Source: Pyrus communis (taxonomy: Eukaryota; Streptophyta; Magnoliopsida; Rosales; Rosaceae). From it: DNA of 64,000 nucleotides. Location: NCBI RefSeq assembly GCF_963583255.1, contig NC_084811.1, positions 20,851,742-20,915,741 on the forward strand. The letters run 5' to 3'. The position numbers and the translations under genes were made by a program. Below, in pieces: positions 1 through 11,404 of this stretch; positions within the stretch are counted from its first letter, which is position 1; each line of letters opens with the position of its first letter. The notes below the pieces were generated by a model. It was given only the letters and a program-made list of their open reading frames with translations, ran no database searches and was not told the DNA's origin.

Positions 1-208
1 TTGTTGTGTGCAAATTACTTCTGAATGAAAGAGAATGGGGGCCCAGCACAATAAAAGTAGTATACTACAAAAAAAAAAAATAGAAAGGCAGCACCTTTAC
101 ACAAAAATACATAATTTTCATTTTCTATAGTTTTAGCATGTTTTTTTGTTAGATGATCAATCTACACACACACGCATATGTACATGGATATATACAACAT
201 AGAAAATA
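1..208. other. AT-rich left flank without a recognisable gene
   Basis: No coding or RNA signal is seen. The segment ends with AAATA at 204-208, directly before the TG of the copia LTR. This would be the left target-site copy, but the matching right copy is gone because the element is truncated. Confidence 0.5.
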
Positions 209-726
209 TGTTAGGATTTTGGCTCGTCAAATATGTCCTAGTTGGTTTAGGATTGTTTTAGGAAACCTAGAGGTATACCGATTCTTGTCCTAGAGGGATT
301 AGGAAAGAATTTCAGTTTCCTTATTCAATTTAGATTTGGATTTCTAGAAGTCTATTTGGTTTTGGATAAGTGTAATTTCCTAATCCACTTAGAAATAGGA
401 ATTCAATCAGCCTTGAGACATGTAAGCCTACCCTATGCCTATAAATAGGGTGTGGCAAGGCTGATTTTTACAAAGAGAAAGAAAGCAGCCAGACAGCCAA
501 GAGTTTTGAGATTAGTTCTAGGGTTTGCAAAAGTTATGTAATCTCTATTATTAATCAAAGGAGCAGTGATTTCTCTACCTAGAGAAATCACAACTGGATG
601 TAGGCAAAAGTTCTGCCGAACCAGTATAATTCTTGTGTGTTTCTAAGTTTTCTAATATTTGCTAGTTTAGTCTATTGCCGTTGGTTACATTAAAGAACAA
701 GGTCTAGTGTGCAGTTTTTTTCAACA
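209..726 (+). repeat. 5' LTR of copia 1 (518 bp)
   Basis: The repeat starts TGTTAGGATT and ends TTTTTTCAACA, immediately before a primer-binding site, which fixes its right edge. TATAAATAG at 440-448 is a plausible TATA box for the element's transcript. No second copy is present in the window, so the left edge rests on the TG and on the flank AAATA. Confidence 0.85.
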
Positions 727-727
727 A

Positions 728-742
728 TTGGTATCAAGAGCC
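728..742 (+). other. Primer-binding site, initiator tRNA-Met type
   Basis: TTGGTATCAAGAGCC follows the LTR with one spacer base. It resembles TGGTATCAGAGC, the complement of the 3' end of plant initiator tRNA-Met used by most copia elements, with one extra A. Confidence 0.85.
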
Positions 743-776
743 AAGATCAAGGTGTTCTACGACGTCAAAAGGGAAG

Positions 777-1520
777 ATGAATGCGGATCAAGAACTTGCG
801 TTAAAGCCCTTTGATGGCAAGGATGACTTCACGTACTGGCAAAGGATGATGAAGAACATACTGATACAGCAGGATTTGGATGATGCACTCGATGGTGAGA
901 AGCCGGAAAACATGGGAGAGGCGGCATGGATTAAGGTTCTCAAGAAGGCCAAGAGCTCCATCGAGATCCATCTCACAAGATTAGTTCGATCACACATCAT
1001 CGAAAAGATGACTGCCCAGGAAGCATAGGAAAAGTTGGAGAATGTTTATATGGGCAATATCGTGTCTAATAAACCTTTTCTAAAGGATGAACTATTCAGG
1101 CTTCGACTAGAAGAATGAGGTGATATTGAAGATCACGTGTGCAGGTTCCAGAATTGCATGGCTAATCTTCAGAAGGTCGAAGAAACTCACAAAGATGATG
1201 ATATGGCTATCATCTTGCTGAGGTCTCTACATTCATCTTTCAAGCACTTTCGAACAACTCTAATGTTTGGAAAAGAGTCCCTGAAGCTTGAAGATGTAAT
1301 TCAAGCTCTTCAGTCGTATGCTAAATTGGATGATACAACTGAAAGCTCTCAAGGCCTTTATGTCAAAGGCAAGGAGAGGGGTGGGAAAAGATAGAGGACG
1401 AGAAAACTGGCAATAGAGATAGGTCAAAATACAAGAAGAAAAAGGAAAAGAAGGAAGGTTGCTTTGAATGTGGTTCAGTCGATCATTGGAAGAGGAACTG
1501 CAAGATTTGGAAAGAGAAGA
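777..1520 (+). pseudogene. copia 1 gag, broken
   Basis: Starts MNADQELALKPFDGKDDFTYW, in the style of copia UBN2/gag proteins (nucleocapsid for particle assembly). A stop at 1026-1028 and another near 1117 interrupt the frame, which otherwise runs to 1394. The zinc knuckle CFECG...H...C (about 1461-1502) lies in a shifted frame. The ATG at 777 fits the start, about 50 bases past the LTR. Non-functional. Confidence 0.85.
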
Positions 1521-1528
1521 ATGCCAAG

Positions 1529-2905
1529 ATGGAAGGAAGCTCAGGTTCAGCTAGTGCAGTCATCAAGCATGAGAGTGATGGGGAGCTTCTTTTAGTAACA
1601 TTGGGCTCCAAGGCTTGCACAAATTGGATTTTGGATACCAGATGCACGTTTCATATGTGTGCAGTAAGGGAATGGTTCGATACTTACAAGGAAGTCAGTA
1701 GTGGGGAAGTCTTAATGGGGGATGATTCTTCATGTCCCGTAAGAGGAATTGGCACTGTTCGAATCAGAATGTTCGATGGGATGATACGAGCTTTGGGGAA
1801 CGTCAAATATGTCCCTAGACTAAGAAAGAATTTGATTTCCTTGGGTACTTTAGATGAGGCCGGTTATAGGTACAAGTCTAAAAAAGGAAGACTCAGGGTA
1901 ACCAAAGGATCGCCAGTGGTAATGCGGGGCGACCTACAACCCAATAAGTTGTATAAGTTAATTGGGACCACTATAGTCGGGGGAGCAGCTGTTTCTATAA
2001 ACCAGAGTATAAAAGACAAGACTGAAGTCTGGCATCATAGGCTAGGGCACATAAGCCAGAAAGGGTTGCAAGAATTACACAAGCAAGGCCTGTTGGAAGG
2101 CGTGTCATCTTGCAAACTGGACTTCTGTGAATACTGTGTTCTCGGAAAGCAAAGAAAAGTATCATTTGCAACTAGCAGTGTAGATAACCGAAGCAGGGAG
2201 CAACTCAGCTATATTCACTCAGATGTTTGGGGCCCTACACCAACTAAATCAAATGGTGGAGCCAGGTATTTGTTACTTTCATGGATGATTTTTCTAGGAA
2301 GGTTTGGGTTTATTTCATGAAGCAGAAATCTGAGGTTTTTGCAAAGTTCGAGGAATGGAAAACAAAAACCGAGAATCAAACTAGAAGAAAGATCAAGTAC
2401 CTGAGAAGTGACAATAGAGGTGAATATACAAGTAATGATTTTACCGATTACTGCAAACAGGAAGGCATCATAAGGCAATTCACAGTAAAGAAGAATCCCC
2501 AATAAAATAGAGTTGTTGAGAGGATGAACCGAACTCTCATGGAGAGAGAGGAGCATGCGATTTCATGCAGGATTGCCTGATAGTTTTTGGGCAAAGGCTG
2601 TTAATCATGCAAGTTATTTGATTAACACATCACCATCTACAGTTCTCAATTTTAAGAGTGCAGAAGAGGTATGGTTTGAGAAGCCGGTGGACTATTCCAA
2701 GCTAAGGGTGATCGGCTGTAGTGCTTACACACATATTCCAAATGATGAAAGGTCCAAGCTCAAACTAAAGTCTACACATTGCATTTTCTTAGGTTTTGAG
2801 AAAAGAGTTAAAGGTTTCAAGCTTTGGGATTTCAACAAGAAGAAAAAGGTTGTCAGTCGAGATGTTGTCTTTGATGAAACAACCATGCCTCTGAATAAAG
2901 TCTAG
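1529..2905 (+). pseudogene. copia 1 protease and integrase, broken
   Basis: The protease site reads ILDTRCTFHMC. Copia proteases normally have D-S/T-G, so the essential Gly is Arg here. Next comes the GAG-pre-integrase/HHCC region (WHHRLGHISQKG...CEYC, about 2030-2140) and the integrase core with HSDVWGP near 2216 and a second Asp in RSDNRGEY near 2405. A frameshift at about 2275 moves the core into another frame, and a stop follows NPQ at 2503-2505, just before the VERMNRTL segment that holds the catalytic Glu. The integrase C-terminal part continues at 2555-2905. Two or more independent lesions make this inactive. Confidence 0.88.
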
Positions 2906-2983
2906 AGCAGTAGGGAGAAGACGGACGATGCTGAAATTGAAGCAACAAAGATTCCATTAATCAATTCAGATGAAGAAGCTCAG

Positions 2984-3870
2984 GTGGAGCAAATCGAGGA
3001 AGAGGCCGAATCTGATGGTTTTGAGGAAGAAGAAGAGCATCAACATCGTTCACTAGTTAGGAATCAGGTGGAGCAAGAAACAGGACAGATTGAAGGCACT
3101 TCAATCCGCCAGATATCCCAAAGGGGTCAAACTCCAACGAACAATTCACCTGCATTCCAGAGATGCATAGCACTAGACAAACCTAAGCGGAACAAGAAGA
3201 AACCTAACAAGTTTGGGTTCAACCAAGACGAAGTTAATTATGCTCTTAACATTAGTCAAGGAGATCCAACTACTTAGCAAGAAGCTATAACAAGTGATAA
3301 GCGAGATAGTTGGATAAGTGCTATGATAGAAGAAATGGAGTCTATTTACAAGAACTCTGTTTGGGAGTTGGTTTCTAAGCCCAAAGACAAAAAGCTAGTT
3401 GGATGCAAGTGGGTATTTAGGAAAAAGGAAGGACTACATGAACAAGATGTCGTGAGATTCAAAGCGAGGGTCGTGGCTAAGGGGTACTCACAAAAGGAAG
3501 GGGTGGATTATGATGAGATCTTTTCACTTGTAGTCAAGCATACTTCTATCAGATTGCTTTTAGCAATGGTAGCTCAGCATGACATGGAGATTGAGTAGAT
3601 GGATGTGAAGACAACATTTCTTCATGGGGATCTAGAAGAGACAATTTACATGGCTCAACCAGAAGGGTTTGTTGAATATGGGAAAGAGAACCTAGTATGT
3701 CAGCTAAGGAAGTCCTTGTATGGCCTAAAACAGTCTCCAAGATAGTGGTACAAGAGGTTCGATTCCTTCATGCTGAAAATTAATTTTAGAAGGTGTTTAT
3801 ATGACTGTTGTGTGTATTATCATGTGTTCCAAGATGGGATGGTCATATTGTTATTGCTATATGTGTACAT
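2984..3870 (+). pseudogene. copia 1 reverse transcriptase, 3'-truncated
   Basis: After an acidic linker (2984-3277) comes the copia RT N-terminus: WELVSKPKDKKLVGCKWVF and RFKARVVAKGYSQKEGVDY (about 3360-3510), then [18 protein letters not shown] and LYGLKQSPR (about 3600-3740). Stops lie at 3277, 3596-3598 and about 3743. The YVDD region reads LLLYVYI near 3855, so the catalytic Asp pair is lost at the truncation point. RNase H is absent. Confidence 0.87.
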
Positions 3871-4061
3871 ATCTATTTTGACGTTATCGTATTATATGTA
3901 CATATTTTTTACCATACGTTATTATATAATTTCGACTTTATATCTTTATAAAGTATGTTTCTACTATTATGATGATGGGGGAAGAAAGTAGGAGCTTGGA
4001 GGCATGAAAGAGGATTTTGCAACCCGCTCGCGACAATATGGCACATTCTCTTTGATGCAAC

Positions 4062-4064
<3 letters not shown>

Positions 4065-4109
<45 letters not shown>
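4065..4109. repeat. (AT)n microsatellite
   Basis: An uninterrupted TA dinucleotide run of about 45 bases between the copia remnant and the Ty3 3' end. The surrounding 3870-4140 is AT-rich and shows no gene. Confidence 0.95.
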
Positions 4110-4111
<2 letters not shown>

Positions 4112-5018
4112 TTTCCTATCTTTGAGTACTTTACATAGTAAGTCATTTTCAAATTTCGAGGCGAAATCTTCTTAACGGGGGTAAATTTTAACAACCTGTC
4201 CCAAATGTTACGGAACGTCGAGGGCGATTTCGTAATTCCACTTTGGTTTGAAAGATATTTTGTTTTTGTTGCCTTTAAACCTTAATTAGTGTGCCAAGTG
4301 GGACCTGTTTCCAACTTAAGTCCATTCGTTCTACCACGTGTCACCTTTCCCCACCCCATACCTCTCGGATCCCTCTTTTCCCTTAGCTTCATCACTTTAT
4401 CACCCCTATTATTCCTGAGAGCACACTCACGCTCCAACCTTCCCTTTTTCTCCTTTTCTTCGCTCTAATCTCCCTCGAAGCTCCTCATCTATCTCGTTCT
4501 TCTCATTCCTCTACAAGTGCAGAGTGATCGTTGCACATTGGTAACCGGCGCAAGATTTGGGGGAGATCCGACGAGTATGACCACCTTTGATTTGGTGAGT
4601 CTCGAACTATTTTTGTTTATCTCTGGATGTTTGCTTTGATTTCTAAAATATATTTATTCGTACTTGGTGAAGGTTTAATTTGAAAATTACTCGGAGAAAA
4701 CCTCCCTAGATTATCGCGAAGAATGCCGTGACTTCCCGATCACGACTGGAACTAAGTATGGTATGATCCTCTTCCTCACCCTTGCGGCTTCCTTTCTATA
4801 GTTTACATCGTCGAGTTTAGTTAGTTTCGAGGTTGACCAGAGCTTGAGAAGCTCCGACGTTCATCTCTGTAAAGCCGGTCTAAAAATCGGGTCAAAATTA
4901 TAATCGGCCCCGGGTCTTTGGGCCATGAACCTTGGCCCAAACCTTGGCCCTTTAAGCCCAAACCCAATTAAACCCAGGCCCAACCTTGCGGCCCAACCCA
5001 GAACCTAGGCCGCGCATG

Positions 5019-5070
5019 GGTCCGTGCGTAGGCCTGCGCATAGGTCCATGCGTAGGCCTGCGCTTGGGCA
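5019..5070 (+). repeat. Short GC-rich tandem repeat inside the Ty3 LTR
   Basis: Two diverged units of about 24 bases built around GTGCGTAGGCCTGCGC. It stands out from the AT-rich surroundings but has no assigned role. Confidence 0.6.
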
Positions 5071-5578
5071 CGCGTTAGCGCATGGGTCCATCAGAGGTCT
5101 TGTGCTCTGCCGCCGTCCACGGCGGTGCTGGCAACTTTTTCGGCGACCCAAAATGGAGTGTGGCAGCGCGTGGTGGTACCCTAGATCCTTCCTTATGTTT
5201 TTTGACGTCCTGAATCCGTTAATGACATCTGTTTCCCGAAATTCAACTGTTTTAATATAGTTTTATTAATTGGTATCTTTATGTGCTTAGGTGCAATTGT
5301 TTATGGCATTTCCGTCCTCTCTTGTTTGCATGGCTCTTCGCCAATGGTGTGAGGTAGTGGGCCCCTTCTAAAATGGATATTTTACTATTAGAAATGCATA
5401 CATGAAAAACATGATTTAATGGTTATGTTTTATGAAACTTTATGAGTAAATTAGATTTACACTTTATGATATTCTTGCTTTATCGATTTTACGTTTTTTG
5501 TAGTATATATGATTGATGACTATATACTACGAATATGTTTTGCGATATGATATTTTAGCTACTGAACTCCAATTAAGA

Positions 5579-5926
5579 TATATATATATATATATATATA
5601 TTACAAATATTTTGTTAATGTTTTTATGTACTTACTTAGTGGTTACTTAACGGTCCTGCCTACGGGCGAATGTAGCCTACGGGCGAATGATACTCATATG
5701 GATTCGGCTGGGCATTTGGTTGGTGCCTACGGGCAGAAGATATTTATATTGGCTTCAACCAGGAGATATAAGACGTGGCTTTGGTTGGGAGATATTATAT
5801 ACGGCTACGGCCGAGTGTGGGTTGGGTGTGGGTTAGATACTTATATATTGCTACGGTCGGGTGTGGGTTGGTAGCTTTGGCTGATTATGATAAATATTAT
5901 TATATATAGCCTTTGGGCAAATGAAG

Positions 5927-5963
<37 letters not shown>
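5579..5963. repeat. Microsatellites and degenerate minisatellite in the Ty3 LTR
   Basis: A TA run at about 5579-5602 and an AC run at 5929-5963 flank a degenerate minisatellite (about 5650-5880) made of variants of CTACGGGCGAAT and TCGGGTGTGGGTTGG. The related LTR at 28073 has a different minisatellite at the equivalent place. Confidence 0.8.
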
Positions 5964-5965
<2 letters not shown>

Positions 5966-6492
5966 CCTTATGCTACTATTACTAAGCACATTATATACAA
6001 TACATGTTTTATGAAAGGTTTTATGGCATGCTAGGGTTTTCGGAAGAAAAAAAAAACCTATTACTTATTATGCTTTACAAGTTTTCTAAATCTGGGGGTT
6101 AGTACGTTAAAGTTTTAACTGTTTTCGTATTACTTATATATATCAACTTGGTCTACTCATGTTTGTTTTGCGCGCCCTCAGGACTTAGAATTGAGACGTA
6201 CAACCCCAGCGTCAAGACACTTCTGCATCGGCATCTTCGAGTCCTCTAGGTGTAGGACCTATCATTTTGTTCATTCAATTTTATATTACTCCTTTTTAGT
6301 GTCTTGATTTAGTTGTATGCTCTGAACACGTTCCCTTAATTGCATATTCATTATAATTAAATTTACAAGTTTTATTTATGTCGATTAATTGTTCTTAGTT
6401 CTCATGCATCCTAATATGGCTTCGTCACCTTCGGCTGTCGGCCAACACGAGCCTACCCTGGTGTTTTGTGAATATCAAGATCAGGCGTGCCA

Positions 6493-8621
6493 AATAAACT
6501 CTTGTTCTTTGATCTAGATGAAAATTTTAGAGAAACTGTGAAGCTTGGAAACAATTCTAGCATCTGTGTTATGAGTAAAGGGAATATTAAAAAATTCGGT
6601 TAAATGGTAGCATGCAAACAATCACTAGTGTATTTTATGTCCCATAACTAAAGAGTAATTTGTTTAGTCTTGGTCAACTACAAGAAAAGGGTTTCGCAAT
6701 CCTTATTTAGAAAGACAACTGTCAGATCCATCATCTGGAGAAGGGGTTTATTGCATAAGCCAAAATGACAACAAATTGGATGTTCCCTCTATGCACACAA
6801 ATTCCATGTGATGATCAAACTTCCTTCACTTCAACCACACAAGACACAACATGGTTATGACACTATCGTTATGGGCACCTAAACTCTAATGGATTGAAGA
6901 CCTTGGAGCAAAAAAAGATCGTTAGATGAATGCCTTAAATTCAGACTACTTCAAAGATATTCGAGGATTGCCTTATTAGAAAGCAATATCATGACTTATT
7001 TCCGAAAGAGAGCACATGGATAGCCATCGAAGTACTATAATTGGTCGTAAGACATGGATTTATTTTTTGGGAGAAAAATCTGAGGCCATTGATGTAGTTA
7101 AAAAGATTTCGTGCACATGTCGAAAAAGAAACTGGAAATTGCATAGACTTTTCGTATTGATTGTGGCGGTGAATTCACATCACATGAAATTACTAACTTA
7201 TGTGAAATGAATGGAATTTGTAGACAGCTTACTGTAGCCTATTCATCACAATAGATCAAGGTGATAGAAAGGAAAAATCATATATTATGAACATGGTACA
7301 AAGCATGCTGACAAAGAAAGACATCCCAAACAAGTTTTGTCCAGAAGCTGTTAACTGAAGTGTTCATGATTTAAACAGAATCCCCACACTTGTTATTAAA
7401 AACATGACACCTGAAGAAGCATGGATTGAACACAAACCAATTGTTGATCACTTCAGAATATTTGGATGTCTAGCTTATGCACATGCACTTAATAAAAAAA
7501 GAGGTAAACCTGATGACAAAAGTGTGAAATACATGCTACTTGGTGTTAGTGAGGAATCAAATGCTTATAGGCTGTACAATCCAGTCACTCAGAAGATCAT
7601 TATTAGTCATGATGTTGTGTTTGGTGAAGGCAACAGTTGAATTGGGGCAACACTATATCTAAATCAATTCCATTTGATTTGGATATCAATGATAAAAGAA
7701 TGATTGATGTGCAAATCTTAGAAGATATCTTGTCAAATGTTCCAGTAAGTGAAAACATAACAGAACATGAAGAACAATCTTCTAAAGATTTGATGACAAA
7801 TGTTCTAGCAAATGAACCTTCTGAGGGTCAGGTCAACCTTCAAACTCAGATCCTCAGTGGATCAAGAAAATGTCTTTTTTTATGACAAACTATGTAAGCG
7901 GAGATGAATTATTAGATGATGATATTGTTACTCATCATGCTTTGTTCGTAGACAGTGATACATTTCTATTTGAGGATGATGTTAATAATGTAAAGTGGAG
8001 GAAAGCTATGGATGCAGAAATATAGGCAATCGAGAAAAATGATACTTAGGAATTGACTGATCTTCCAACAGAAGAAAAAACCATTGGGGTTAAATGCTTC
8101 TTCAAAACAAAGCTCAACGAGAAATGAGAGGTTGACAAATACAAAGCGCACCTGATGACAAAGGGATACATGCAAGATATGGAGTTGAATATGCTAAAGT
8201 GTTTATACCGATTGCAAGACATGATAACATCTACTTGGTGGTATCATTGGCAGCATAAAACTTTTGGCTTGTTTATCAACTTGACGAGAAATCAGCCTTC
8301 TTGCATAGTGAGTTAAATGAGAAAGTTTTGATTGACCAACCTCCATGTTATGTGCAAAAAGGTAATGAGAATAAGATGGGTATAGCCGTATAGATGCTTA
8401 CTTCTCATAGGCAGGATTCCAAAAGCGTCCTCATGAGCATACTTTGTTCGTCAAATCTGGAGGAGGAGGTAAATTTTTTTATTGTTTTTATATACGTAGA
8501 TGATTTGATATTCTCTGGAAATGATGAAGCCATGTTTGTTGAATTTAAAATCATCGATGATGAATGAATTTGATATGACTAACCTGGGCAAGATGCGTTA
8601 CTTTCTTGGTACTGAGGTGGT
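6493..8621 (+). pseudogene. copia 2 integrase and reverse transcriptase, first part
   Basis: Recognisable pieces are a GAG-pre-integrase-like stretch (6510-6900), integrase fragments, the integrase C-terminal part (7404-7640: MTPEEAWIEHKPIVDHFRIF and FGCLAYAHALNKKRGKPDDK, ending in SHDVVFGEG), and RT (7860-8621: KWRKAMDAE, IGVKCFFKTKLNEK, YVDDLIFSGN, GKMRYFLGTEV). Stops and frameshifts recur every 100-300 bases. The frame is cut at 8621 within LGTEVV by the inserted LTR element. Confidence 0.85.
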
Positions 8622-11070
8622 TGATAGGAGCATATTCATGCGACTTAAATGGCTTGTTCTCGTGCATTTACGTTATGTTTCTCTCGTTATTTTAGTCCTT
8701 TATGCTTCTTTTGTGTGTTTTCAGGTTCTAAGGGCCTAGGGAGCAAGAAAGTGCATTTTGAGGCCATTTGGAGCATTTTTGGGCATGGATTGGATAGCTT
8801 ATCCATGGAGCCAAGAGGATGGACGAATTTGAAGGCCTTGTATTCACTTTGGACATAAAACAAAGGGCCTAGCCCATTCTCTCTTATTCTCTCCCTTATA
8901 GCCATGCAAAGAACCATCCATTCCATCAAAAACAATCCATCAATTCACATGCAAAACCACCATTAACACACATGCACCCAAACAAAGCCAACCTAGCTAA
9001 CCCTACATGCATTCTTTATTCACTCTTCATCATTGCATTCATTCTCCAAACACTTTCATTAATTAAAACACATTTGCACCTCCACTCATTCTTTCCCCAA
9101 AGCCGTGCATTCCCAATCCCTTTCCAACATTTCACATGCATTTCCACCTTGGTCATGCTTTCCCATTTCATTATTCATTCACTTTGCATTCATTCAAATC
9201 ACCCACATGCACTCTTAATCATTCATCCATTTCACCACAAATCCCTCTTTGCCGTGCAAATGATATTCCCTTCACATTCAACACATGCATTCACACACCA
9301 ACTCACACTTCCTTTGCCGTGCATTCCTTATGACCATTTTCAGATTTCCTCTATGCATTCACATGCATTTCCAACCTAGCAACACCCCTTTAATCATTCC
9401 TAGATACCACTCACATGCCTTCACATTCATTTTCAACAACAATCACTTCAAATGTCATGCATTCACATGCATTTACACAACACCAAAACATCCTTGCTGT
9501 GGGCATTCTTTGCATTTCCAGCATCTTCACATGCCTTTCCAGCTTTCCCTTAGATTTTCAGCAACTTCTCTTAATCATTGCAGCCACCTACATGCATTAT
9601 TTATTAAATCTTCATCATGCATCCAGATTTTCAACAAGAAAACATCCTTGCCGTGGGCATTCTTTGCATTTCCAGCACACACACACACCTTCACATGCAA
9701 TTCCAGCTTTCACATGCTTCCCTAGCTGTTTGTCCATCATTAATTAGCCACTTGCATGCTTAAACAAACAGCCATTTATACCTTCATTCTCCTATAAAAG
9801 CCCTTGCATTCCCATCATTCAAGAAGATCTCATTTTCATACACAACATACCACATTCACTCTCCACCTTCTTTAGCCGTGAGTCCCCCTTCCCTTATAAT
9901 CCAAACACCACTCCTCATCCATTTCCATAATCCCCCAAACCTCACCTTAGACCTTGTGCTACAACAACGAGGAAGATAAGAGGGCCTAAACGTTCATACA
10001 ATTCAAGTTTGAGTTGTTGGAATGTTTAGGTGTTTCTTTGATTTCAAAGTTTAAATCTAATTCTCTTTGTTTTGTACGTATGAGGAATGGAAGAGAAGAG
10101 TGCCTAAACGTTCATACAATTCAAGTTTGAGTTGTTGGAATGTTTGGTGTTTCTTTGATTTCAAAGTTATGAGGAACTAAAACCCCCTTTAGCTAGGGGG
10201 TGATTCGAAACTATGTTTATATTTGCAATATGAATTGATTAACTTTCGTTGGAATTTCATAAGTTGTTGATTCAATTTGTTTAACCGTTTGATTGATAAC
10301 TTATTTATGTATGTTTATTAAGAATGCGCGCTTAATTTTCATGCATGAATATGACGCTAGAATATAAGTGAGTTTCACCTAATTGTTATGAACGTATATT
10401 CACAAGTAGTGGAGGTTGCTTATAAACAATCGCGTTAAATGAATTCTTGGCACGAGTTTCATGCTCATCATAGTAACGAATGCCTCGTCAACACTTATAG
10501 TTTTCATGTTGCTTAATGATCTTTGATTGTATCTTTATTGTGCTGTTCACGTAAAGGACTTTTGGAGAATGTTGTGAATTGCGTTGCGCAAACCCATCCA
10601 ATTCATTAACTTAAGGAAAACTTGACGGTTAATTTAAGCGGACCTAATTAACCCGGGGCGTTGAGTTTCATAATTTATTGAAAGACCAACTGAGAATCAA
10701 TCTTGTATGCAAGTGTAACATGTGTGGAGAAGAACCCCTTGGCTATTCCATCATCCATATTTCCATCGCATTCATCTTTACATTTTGCCTTTAATTACAA
10801 TTTGTGCATTTTAGTTAATTTTCGTCAAATCAAAACCCCCCTTTACTTTCTTGTTCTTTAATGCTTAGAATTCGTTTAGTTTATGTTTTAAAGTATTTTT
10901 GAATTCTTTGAGTCTAGTATAGTGTTTTATATTGTGTTTTTACATTTTTAAGTCAAATCCAATTGATTAACAATCCCTCCTAATCCCCGGTCCAGAACGA
11001 TCCCTACTTACATCATTACTACAATTGTCAAAAAGAGGGTTTAATTTGTGTGCGTATAAATCTCGCATCA
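8622..11070 (+). repeat. 5' LTR of the LARD (2449 bp)
   Basis: Begins TGATAGGAGCATATTC and ends CTCGCATCA. The stretch 8890-9770 is dominated by CATGCA motifs (see findings). The overlapping open frames rich in His, Phe and Ser in this stretch are low-complexity by-products, not genes. A TATA-like CCTATAAAAGC at 9791-9801 is a good candidate for the element's promoter, with U3 to its left. Confidence 0.95.
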
Positions 11071-11075
11071 AATTT

Positions 11076-11093
11076 TGGCGCCGTTGCCGGGGA
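11076..11093 (+). other. Primer-binding site, tRNA-Asp type
   Basis: TGGCGCCGTTGCCGGGGA sits 5 bases after the LTR end. This is the usual site of Tat/Athila elements and of their non-autonomous derivatives. Confidence 0.88.
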
Positions 11094-11282
11094 TTAGAAA
11101 ATTTGCTAATTCCTTGGATTGTTTTATTTTCGTTTGTTTTTATTTTATTCCAGTTTCTTAATCTTGTTTTGTTTGTTGTTCTAGGTACTAGTTTATGACT
11201 CGGAGTTCTCATCCGATTCGTGAACACATCCTGGAGTGATTGGGTTCTTCGTCCGGCTGCAAGACGTAAAAGAAAGCGCTAC

Positions 11283-11298
11283 TTGGGAGGCAACCCAA
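11283..11298 (+). other. Conserved TTGGG-loop-CCCAA hairpin
   Basis: CTTGGGAGGCAACCCAA can form a 5-bp stem (TTGGG/CCCAA) with a 6-base loop. The same motif is common near this place in plant Tat/Athila-like elements; a packaging or structural RNA role is only conjecture. Confidence 0.5.
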
Positions 11299-11404
11299 TG
11301 CACTGAATAAAACAAAGCATGTTCATAAAAAAAAAAAAATAAATAAAATAAAATAAAATAAAATTAAAAAAAAAAGATACTAAACATGGAGAAAGATGGA
11401 GCCT

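Larger units (their letters stand above)
209..3870 (+). mobile_element. 3'-truncated Ty1/copia retrotransposon (copia 1)
   Basis: The order is 5' LTR, tRNA-Met primer-binding site, gag with a CCHC knuckle, protease, integrase, then reverse transcriptase, which is the copia order. Homology fades in the RT around the YVDD position (about 3855-3870), and no 3' LTR matching 209-726 occurs downstream. Several stops and frameshifts break the polyprotein, so this is a dead copy. The GAG-pre-integrase and RT sequence resemble the Tork/TNT1 group; lineage placement is by memory of motifs, not a tree. The right boundary is approximate. Confidence 0.9.
4140..6492 (+). mobile_element. 3' end of a Ty3/gypsy (Tekay/Del-type) element with its LTR
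   Basis: The LTR runs from about 4187 (TTTAACAACCTG, a decayed form of the TGCAACAACCCG start seen at 28073) to GGCGTGCCA at 6492, about 2.3 kb. Upstream, 4150-4186 contains AATTTCGAGGCGAAATCTTC and then ACGGGGGT. This is the usual end of Tekay pol followed by the polypurine tract, so this is a 3' LTR with a scrap of internal region rather than a solo LTR. The 3' part (6165-6240) matches the LTR at 29690-29760 closely. No clear target duplication is visible because the left part is deleted. Confidence 0.8.

Noticed and set aside
4000..4200. Solo LTR at 4187-6492
   Set aside because: Tekay pol end and a purine tract are still attached on the left, so it is the 3' end of a longer element.
5929..5963. 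CRISPR-like or regulatory repeat
   Set aside because: Simple AC microsatellite; no spacer structure anywhere in the window, and this is eukaryotic DNA.
8972..9747. Overlapping open frames of 110-146 residues rich in His, Ser and Phe in the LARD LTR (repeated at 15543-16318)
   Set aside because: They come from the CA/T-rich CATGCA array, are open in several frames at once, and have no domain.
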